Program-made: the position numbers and the translations under genes
Notes under the pieces: model-generated
Databases searched by the model: none
Told to the model about the DNA's origin: nothing
Seen by the model: only the letters and a program-made list of their open reading frames with translations
Assembly (NCBI GenBank): GCA_963971575.1
Contig: OZ020616.1
Location: 26,020,306 to 26,084,305, forward strand
Source: Liopterus haemorrhoidalis
Taxonomy: Eukaryota; Arthropoda; Insecta; Coleoptera; Dytiscidae
Length of the DNA stretch: 64,000 bases
Direction of reading: 5' to 3'
Shown: positions 54,179 through 64,000 of the stretch, in pieces
Layout: the number at the start of each line of letters is the position of its first letter
How positions within the stretch are numbered: position 1 is the stretch's first letter

Positions 54179-57100
54179 TCTACTAATATATATATATAAA
54201 ATCATAACTGACTCACTTAATCATAATAACCGCCCAGCCCAAAACACTGGAACTACCAATTCGGCGAGTAAATTCCCTTCATGATATCAGCACCCACTAA
54301 GAACGAATTTTTCGAAACTCAGTCTCTAAGGAGTTGAATATTAGGGGAGAAAACACGGATATCTTTCCTCAATATCGTTTGGGCCTCATATCGATAGGGA
54401 TATCGACTTGGATTTTGCTTACAAAGTTTAGTCATACAAATGTTTAAAAACATATTTCAGGATTTTACCCTAATCAATCCCTAAAGGGGTGAATTTACAT
54501 TTACGTCACACCGACCACCTGGTTTTCATATCTACGACCGGCAGTCTAGAAACGGAGAACTTATCATCTCTGCCCCATATACGCCTCTCTAGGTGTGGGG
54601 AACCTATTATTTTATTTTATTTTTGGCAAATAGGTGTATTTTTAAAATTGTTTGAAAAATGGTTTGATCGTTTTTCTACATTTTATCCCTAAAGAGATAA
54701 ATCGGTAAATCGGATAAATTTTTGTACGATAGAATATACCCTGGACCTAAAAATTTAAAATTCGGGCAGCATATTCATTTCAAAACATAAGCAGTTAATA
54801 AAAATGTATTTTTCCAAATTCGACCTCCAAGGATGTGAAAAGGGGTAAAATATTTTTTCACGGATTCCTTAATATCTCTTAGATCCGTTGAGATATCGAA
54901 TTGATTTTTACTTACTAAAGTTTCCCATATACATGTACAAAAACTTAAATCAGGATTATGCCTAAATAAGTCCCTAAAGGGGTGGATTCAGGGTGAATAA
55001 AAGAACTCTTTGTATGTCCAGTTTCTGCTGAGCTATAACATTCCTTTTTGACACAGGTATATTTTTAAAAAATATAGAAAACATTTTGCTCATTTTTTAA
55101 AACATCATCCCGAAATGGGTAAATTGGTATTTTTTTTATATGATAGAACGTGCCTTGGACCTGGAAACATGAAATTCGGGGAGGACACTGCTTCAATGAC
55201 GAGAGCACCGAATAGTACATATTTTTCGAAATTCGACCCTTAAGGGGTGAAATGTTTTTTCACAGATTTTCAATACCTACCTTTTTGAACTGGTGAGATA
55301 TCGAAGTGGTTTTTGCTTACAAAGGTTACCCATGCACATGTACAAAAACATAGTTCAGAATATTACCCCAATCAACCTTTAAAATATAAAATTGGGAGAA
55401 AATATAAATTAAAGGGGCGAATATAAATTCAGGGTGAATTATTGAACCCTCCTTTCTTTGTTAAGGTATAACTTTCCTTTTTAGATTATAGGCGTCTTTT
55501 TAAGTATTTATCTTTTTTTATATCTACATGAAACTGGAATTTGTTATTGACTAAAACAGTCTTTTAAGTTATTATATTTATCTATATAGATAAAAGCAAG
55601 TGTCCTGACTGACTGACTCATCACCGCCCAGCCCGAACCCTTGGGCCTAGAAACTTGAAATTTGGAGAGTATATTCCCTCCATGACGTAAGCACCCACTA
55701 AGAAGGGATTTTTCGAAATTCAACCCCTAAGGGGCGAAAAGGGGTGAAATGTGATTTCACGGATTCTTTAATATCTCTTCGGGTCGATGGGATATCGACT
55801 TAGTTTTTGCTTACAAAGATTACCCATACAAATGCCGAAAAACTTATTTCCGGATTTTGTCCTAATCAACCCCTAAAGGGGTGAATCTACAATCGGGGTG
55901 AATTTTACATCCCGTCGTATTTCCTGTGTTTGTTGAGTTATAAGGTTTCTTTTTGGCACATAGGTATCATTTTATAATATCTCGAAATGGTTTTGACAGT
56001 TTTTTAAAATTTCACCCCTAAAGGTTGAAAAGGGGTGATATGTGATTTCAAGGATTCTTTAATATCTCTTAGGACCAATAAGATATCGACTTGCTTTTTG
56101 CTTACAAAAATTGCCCATACAAATACCGAAAAACTGATTTCAGGATTTTGTTCTTATCAACCCCTAAAGGGGTGAATCTACAATTGGGGTGAATTATACA
56201 TCCCGTCGTATTTCCTGTGATTGTTGAGATGTAACATTACTTTTTGGCACATAGGTGTATTTTTAAAATATTTCGAAATGGTTTTGACAGTTTTTTTAAA
56301 TTTCAGCCCTAAAGGGGGAAAAAGGGTGACATGTGATTTCAAGGATTCCTTAATATTTCTTAGGACCAATAAGATATCGACTTGGTTGTTTCTTACAATA
56401 ATTACTCATACAAATGCCAAAAAACTTATTTCAGGATTTTGTCCTAATCAACCCCTAAAGGCGTAAATCTACAAACGGGGTGAATTGTACATCCCGTCGT
56501 ATTTCATATGTTTGTTGAGCTATAAAATTTATTTTTTGCACGTAGGTGTCTTTTTAAAATATCTCGAAATGGTATTAACAGTTTTTAAAATTACATCCCT
56601 AAAGGGCGAAAAGGGGTGAAATGTTAATTCAATGATTTCTTAATATCTCTTAGGACCAATAAGATACCGACTTGGTTCTTGCTTACAAAGATTAATCATA
56701 CAAATGCCGAAAAACTTATTTCAGGATTTTGTCCTAATCAACCCCTAAAGGCGTAAATCTACAAACGGGGTGAATTGTACATCCCGTCGTATTTCATATG
56801 TTTGTTGAGCTATAAAATTTATTTTTTGCACGTAGGTGTCTTTTTAAAATATCTCGAAATGGTATTAACAGTTTTTTAAATTACATCCCTAAAGGGCAAA
56901 AAGGGGTGAAATGTTAATTCAATGATTTCTTAATATCTCTTAGGACCAATAAGATACCGACTTGGTTTTTGCTTACAAAGATTACTCATACAAATGCCGA
57001 AAAACTTATTTCAGGATTTTGCCTAATCAACCCCTGAAGGTGTGAATCTACAAACGGGGTGAATTATACATCCCATCGTATTTCCTGTGTTTGTTGTGTT

Positions 57101-59226
57101 ATACAATTTCTTTTTTGCACAAAAGTGTCTTTTTAAAATATCCCGAAATAGTATTGATAGTTTTTTAAAATTACGTCCCTAAAGGGTGAAAAGGGGTGAA
57201 ATGTGAATTCAAGGATTCCTTAATATCTCTTAGGTCCAATTTTTGCTTACAAAGATTACTCATACAAATGCCGTAAAACTTATTTCAGATTTAGTATTTT
57301 TAAAATATCTCGAAATGGTTTTGACAGTTTTTTAAAATTTCAGCCCCAAAGGGTGAAAAGGGATGACATGTGATTTCAAGGATTCCTTAATATTTATTAG
57401 GACCAATAAGATATCGACTTGGTTTTTTCTTACAATAATTACTCATACAAATGCCTGAAAAACTTATTTCAGGATTTTTTCCTAATCAACCCGTAAAGGG
57501 GTGTATATACAATCGGGGTGAATTAAACATGCTGTCGTATTTCCTGAGTTTGTTGAGTTGGAAAATTTCTTTTTGGCACATAAGTGTCTTTTTAAAATAT
57601 CTCCAAATAATATTGACAATGTTTTAAAATTGCATCCCTTAAGGGTGCAAAGGAGTGAAATGTCAATTCAAGGATTTCTTAATATCTCTTCGGGCCAATA
57701 AAATATCGACTTGGTTTTTTCTTACAAAGATTACTCATACAAATGCCGAAAAACCTATTTCAGGATTTTGTCCTAATCAACTCCTAAAGGGGTGAATCTA
57801 CAATCGGGGTGAATTTTACATCCCGTCGTATTTCCGGTGTTTGTTGAGTTATAAGGTTTCTTTTTGGCACGTAGGTGTCTTTTTAAAATACCTCGAAATA
57901 ATTTTGACAGTTTTTTAAAATTTCACCTTTAAAGGGGTAAATGGGTATTTTTTTATTCGATAGAACGTTTTTTGGACATAGATACATGAAATTCGCCAAG
58001 TATATTCTTTCCATGACGTAAGCACTTACTAATAAGAGATTTTTCGAAATTGACCTCGAAGGGTCTAAAAAGGGGGTCAAATGTGATTTCAGGGATTCCT
58101 CAATATCTCTTAGGACCAATCAGATATCGACTTGGTTTTTACTTACAATGGTTATCTAAACAAATGTTTAAATAACATAGGAATTCAGAATTTTGTCTTA
58201 ATTAACCTCTAAATTGAACCCTTCGTATTTCCAGTTTCTTAGTTCCAATCTTTGTTGAGTTATAACACTCATTTTTGATAGAACATCTCTTGGACATAGA
58301 GATATGAAATTCGGTAATTATATTCCGTCCATGATGTAAGCACCCACTAAGAAGGGGTTTTATGAAATTCCAGCCCTAAGGGGTGAAAAGAGATGCAATT
58401 TGATTTCAGGGATTCCTCAATATCTCTTAGAACTAATGAGATATAGACTTGATTTTTGCTTAAAAAGGTTACCCATACATTTTTTTTTATTCAGGATTTT
58501 TCCCTAATCAACCCCTAAACGGGTGAATCTACATTCGGGTTGAATTATAGAAACCTTTGTATTTCCTGAGTTATAACATTTAATTTTGGTGCATAGGTTT
58601 CTATTCAAAATATTTAGAAAGCGTTTTTACAGTTTTTTTAATTTCATTCATAACGGGGTAAATTGGTATTTTTATTCGATAGAACGTCCCTTGACATACA
58701 GACATTCGGGAAATATATTCCCTCCATGACGTAAGCACCCACTAATATGGAATTTTTCAAAATTCGGTCCCTAAGGGGGTGAAATTGGCTGAAACGTGAT
58801 TTCACGGATTCCTCAATATCTCTTAGGACCATTGAGATATCGACTTGGTTTTTACTTACAAAGGTTACCCATAAAAATATAAAGTTATGTCAAAATTATA
58901 CCCTAATCAACCCCTAGAGAAGAATTATAAAACTCTTCGCATTTTCTTCGTTTGTTGAGTTATAATATTCCTTTTAACATATATATGTCTTTCTAAAATG
59001 TTTAAAAAGTTTTACAGTTTTTTTTTTACTCAGTAGTTCGAGCCCTATCTAGTGTAAAAGGGTATAATGTTTTTTCATGGTTTCCTCAACATCTCTTAGG
59101 ACAGATGAGATATCGACTAGGTTTTTGCTTACAAAGGTTACCCATACACATGTTTAAAAACAAACTGAGGATTTTATACTAATGCGTCCGTCAGTATACC
59201 GTAGCGAAGCACGGGTACTCAGCTAG
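54179..59226 (+). mobile_element. Non-autonomous Helitron with internal tandem array
   Basis: Helitrons transpose by rolling circle, insert between A and T, start with TC and end with CTRR after a hairpin. Here the start is A|TCTACTAATATATATATATA. The end is ACCGTAGCGAAGCACGGGTA, then CTCAGCTAG|T, where ACCGT/ACGGGT pair around GCGAAGC. No helicase or Rep domain is present. The interior is a long array of related units rich in CCCCTAAAGGGGTGAA. Tip sequences of this kind are familiar from insect Helitrons. Confidence 0.75.
55600..57900. repeat. ~290-bp tandem repeat array inside the Helitron
   Basis: The landmark CCCCTAAAGG.GT(G)AATCTACAA recurs at about 55870, 56160, 56451, 56742 and 57030 (spacings 288-291), then at 57489 after a partly deleted unit and at 57781. 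The units starting near 56409 and 56700 are almost identical, so the array has expanded recently. Each unit also holds TATCGACTTGG.TTTTGCTTA and TTTCAGGATTTTGTCC blocks. Related but longer units occur at 54240-55600 and 57900-59150. Confidence 0.85.
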
Positions 59227-59294
59227 TATTTATATATATATATATATTTATTTAATAAATAAGGGATCCAATCATAATAGTTCGTCTTATACAA

Positions 59295-59560
59295 TCTATA
59301 TATATATATATAAATTTGAAGGTCACTCTGTCTGTCTGTACGGTCACCCCGAAATGGCTAGACCGATTTTCACGATATTTTCAACTTTTTATGATTTTCT
59401 TTTTCTTTAGGGGATTACAGGCTTTATTTCATATTAGAACTTTAGTGTACATAGTTTTGGCGTGAGACCGAAAAGAAAAATCAGTACTATTCGGTCTGGG
59501 TAAGTCAGTAGTGTTTTAGATAGAAACAATTTAAAAAACTGAAGAAAAACTACACTTACG
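59295..59560 (+). mobile_element. Possible second Helitron 5' end
   Basis: A|TCTATATATATATATATAAA, then TGTCTGTCTGTACGG and GGCTAGACCGATTTTCACG, the order common at Helitron-type 5' ends. No matching 3' end was found, so the extent is unknown. Confidence 0.4.
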
Positions 59561-61123
<1,563 letters not shown>

Positions 61124-61333
61124 TGGTATCAGCAGGAAGCTGGAATGTGCATCTGGAAAGTTAAATATCTTTAGTTTCACTATAATAATAATAACTTTAT
61201 TTAGCATATCTGCTATATAAACATCTTATAAAATTTACAAAAATTTATATAAATTAAAACTTTTGTATAAATCTTTCATAAGCTAATATTTTGTAAAAAC
61301 TACAATTGTGCTCTTAATTTTATGACATAATTA

Positions 61334-62927
61334 CTAACTAACTAACTCTACAATTTTAGTCTTAAAATTATTAATTTTTTTAATACTTTTAATTTCCTCC
61401 GGTAAATTATTATACTTAATAATAGCACTAAAAAATAAAGAATTTTGATTTTTTTTATATTTTTTCCCTTCCAAATAATAATTATTTTTGCTTCTAGTGT
61501 TATGTTCATGGACTTCTTTATGTGTTATTAACATATTCTTGAAATAAGAAGGCATTAAACCTATTCTGATTTTGTGAATAAATGTTAATGCCTTCATCTC
61601 ACAGAATCTCTTCACGTTAACCCACTTCAACCTTGTTAACATTGCGGTAACACTAGTATACCTGTCACAGTTTAATATCACACGCATAGCTTTATTCTGC
61701 AGGAGTTGAAGCCTTTCAATGTCACCTGCGTTTGCCAAATACAAGACTGTGCTTGCGAAATGAAAATGTGGAAGAATAATATTATTATATACAGTTTTTC
61801 TAGACCATGTCGATAGATACTCGCTACATCTACGAAGAATTCCCAATTTTTTAGATATTTTGCTGCACACGTAGTTGATATGTTCCTTAAATTTTAATTT
61901 GTTATCCACAATTATTCCTAAATATTTAATTTTCTCGACTATTTGTAAATTTACACCTTCAATTAAAACATGAAAATCATCGTTTTGCCAAGTTTGCACT
62001 AATTTTTTATTTCCCAATATCATTCCTTTGGTTTTATCTACATTGAGTTTTAACTTATTTTGTTTCAGCCATAAACATATCCCCTCTACATCCTCATTTA
62101 ATTTACTTTGTACATCCTTCAGATCACGCCCAGATATATAAATAACGGTATCATCCGCAAACATATGGAACTTACAGTGTTGTATCACCTGTTCCATATC
62201 ATTTATATAACACATAAACAATATGGGACCGAGAATACTCCCCTGTGGAACTCCCCACTCTACATTTATTACGTCTGATTCTACTTGGCCACATTTTACT
62301 TTTTGTTTTCGCTCCCTTAAATAATCTTCAAACCATGATATGACCCATCCCCATACTTTTTAACTTTCTAATCAATATTTTTCGATCAACTGTTTCGAAA
62401 GCTCTTTTCAAGTCTAAAAAAATTACAATTGTTATTAAATCATTATCAGAACTGCTAGTCCAATCATTTAATACATACTGGAATGCTGTTTCACAGTTGT
62501 GGTTTTTTCTGAAACCCGATTGATACATTGTCAGGATGTTATTTTCTGATATAAAATTTTCTAACTGTGAATATACAATTTTTTCTAATATTTTGGATGT
62601 AGTACAAAGCATATTTACTGGCCTAAATTGTTCTGCATGTTTTGTTCTTGCAATTTTCCTCAATGGAACTATTGTTGATATTTTCATTTCTTCAGGCACC
62701 TTTCCAATTTCTAAAGAATTATTCATTATATTTAACAGAGGATAAGTTAACTCATCTATTGCTATCTTTATAATTTCTGAGGTTATATCATCTGGACTAG
62801 TTTTATTTGGTATTGACATTATAACCTCGTATAATTCTATTTCATTAATTAATTTAAATTCGCTCCATTTGTTATTTTCCCCGATTAATATATCGTTACT
62901 GTGTAATGGTATGATATTAGTTATCAT
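61334..62927 (-). pseudogene. LINE RT and C-terminal region
   Basis: RT motifs in order: SIPNKTSPDDITSEIIK, VPEEMKISTIVPLRKI, FRPVNMLCTTSKILEKIVY, YQSGFRKNHNCETAFQYV, IFLDLKRAFETVD (first Asp), then a frameshift near 62325, GVPQGSILGPILFMCYINDM, FADDTVIYIS (catalytic) and KYLGIIVDNKLKFKEHI. The C-terminal region ends at 61334 (FNNLPEEI-like YNNLPEEIKSIKKINNFK). All catalytic residues are present. The 62221 ATG is internal; the RT continues upstream of it in the same frame to ~62323. Confidence 0.88.
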
Positions 62928-62938
62928 TTTTATGCTGT

Positions 62939-64000
62939 CTATAAATAATTATTAAATTTATTAGCAATTGTGTTCAAATTGTTATAAGAAATACCTTCAA
63001 AGAAAATTTCGCTGTATGTTTCACCACATTTGTTAGATACTATATTTTTTAATGTTTTCCACATAACTTTCGAGTCATGTTTATTCATGTCTACCGTTTC
63101 TTCATAATACAGTCTTTTTGCCTTTCTTACTTCATTACGTACATAATTTTTATAATTCTTATATTCTACCCAATCTACCTCATTTTTGGTATACTTAAAT
63201 TTGGTAAATTTTTTATTTCTAATATTTATAATTTTTAATATTTCTTGTGTGAACCAAGGTTTATACTTTTCTTTTAAATCTATTACAATCTTAGGCGATA
63301 CATTATCTAATATTAATATAATACTGTCATACAGATGCCTATATCTCAGCTCATAATTCAGTCTGTAATCAAAATTTAAATCATTGATCATATTCTTAAA
63401 GCTACTTATGTTTACGATTTTTTTCCTAATACTAATTTTATTCCCTAACTTATTTTGCACATTATTTGTACTAATTCTTATGAGCGAATGGTTATTGAAA
63501 ACCGGATTTTGCAGTACATCACATACTATTGCACTATAATTACTAATAACTAAATCTATTAATGAAACTTGTCCATTAGGAGCAATGTGGGTAGACTTTG
63601 TTATACACTGTTTAAGACCATAATAACTTAATGTAGTTTTTAATCTGTTAGTATAAGTATTGTTACCATAAAAATTTATATTGAAATCCCCCAGTAAAAT
63701 TATTGGATGTTTACTCTCTGATAGCAGATTTTCGCAAATATCTTCAAAAAATTCTAAGAATACTACATCTGAACTACTTGGTGAATGATAAAAACAGCCT
63801 ATCAGGTACTTAGTTCTACCTACAATAATTTCTACAAAAATTGACCAATAATTCATTAACAGAACGCATTTTTTAACTATGTGAAATTTAATGTCATTTC
63901 TAATATATAATTGAACACCTCCTGTGTGTCTACTAGATGAGTCTACTCTTATATTAGTATAGTTTTTAACATATAACTCAGTATCGTTAATATCTTCGGT
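62939..64000 (-). pseudogene. LINE endonuclease, partial at window edge
   Basis: Open from the window edge to 62939. Motifs: SRHTGGVQLYIRNDI, CFYHSPSSSDVVFLEFFEDI, ILLGDFNINFYG (catalytic DFN), SLIDLVISN, FNNHSLIRI (H in place of the usual DH pair), KYKPWFTQEI and KAKRLYYEET. It is joined to the RT through a one-base frameshift at ~62935. The AP-endonuclease nicks the target to prime reverse transcription. Confidence 0.85.

Larger units (their letters stand above)
61178..64000 (-). mobile_element. Jockey/CR1-like LINE, nearly intact, runs off window
   Basis: Minus strand, 3' end at ~61178 with a TTATTATTAT tail on that strand. It encodes endonuclease (from the window edge), RT and C-terminus with only two visible single-base breaks (near 62935 and 62325). 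ORF1 and the 5' end lie beyond 64000. Confidence 0.85.

Noticed and set aside
55600..57900. Possible CRISPR-like regular repeats
   Set aside because: Units are ~290 bp, tandem without unique spacers, in a eukaryotic Helitron; no cas genes.
54489..58832. Small open frames within the Helitron array
   Set aside because: They repeat with the array unit, have no domain and change with each indel.

Overview
The window looks like a gene-poor stretch of a large, AT-rich arthropod nuclear genome, most likely an insect. The evidence is the company of elements: Penelope-like elements (PLEs) with GIY-YIG ends, I-type and Jockey/CR1-like non-LTR retrotransposons, Gypsy LTR elements, mariner, pogo and hAT transposons, a Helitron, and long TA, ATT and CA microsatellites. 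I found no host gene I would defend; almost every coding trace belongs to a transposable element (TE). I cannot name the species; a beetle is possible but that is a guess.

Layout. 1-8.5 kb: a roughly 3.1 kb AT-rich unit present twice in direct orientation about 5.4 kb apart, with a solo LTR sitting in the TA microsatellite that ends copy 1. 8.57-9.95 kb: non-autonomous hAT-like elements, one with a perfect 8-bp target-site duplication (TSD). 10.76-14.02 kb: a minus-strand PLE remnant between two ~415-bp inverted arms; a hAT element with a perfect 8-bp TSD lies in one arm and itself contains nested inverted-repeat elements. 14.4-16.05 kb: a fold-back sequence and a decayed mariner/Tc1-like transposase.

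16.05-31.9 kb is the centrepiece, a five-level nest. A plus-strand PLE is split by a minus-strand Gypsy element (Gypsy A, 16.19-29.80 kb). Gypsy A is split by an I-type LINE (17.56-27.57 kb, 13-bp TSD). The LINE is split in its 5' UTR by a plus-strand Gypsy (Gypsy B, 22.68-27.48 kb, 5-bp TSD AAAAC). The gag of Gypsy B carries a 5'-truncated LINE (23.70-24.14 kb). LTR divergence agrees with the nesting order.

31.9-45 kb: a second PLE split by a LINE, a decayed Jockey-like LINE with an embedded minisatellite, small TA-flanked and hAT miniature elements (MITEs), an RTE-like LINE split by an internally deleted mariner, and a decayed pogo/Tigger element whose ends carry a repeated 13-bp motif. 45.5-53 kb: a plus-strand Jockey/CR1-like LINE split by a hAT MITE with a perfect TSD, then repeated ends of R4/Dong-like LINEs in ATT/TAA microsatellites around a 200-bp assembly gap. 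54.18-59.23 kb: a non-autonomous Helitron filled with ~290-bp tandem units. 60.9 kb: a 215-bp CA microsatellite. 61.18-64 kb: a nearly intact minus-strand LINE running off the window.

Nothing here resembles a new host system. The value lies in the order of insertions, the candidate hammerhead motifs associated with the PLEs, the TAA-targeted LINE ends, and the Helitron array.
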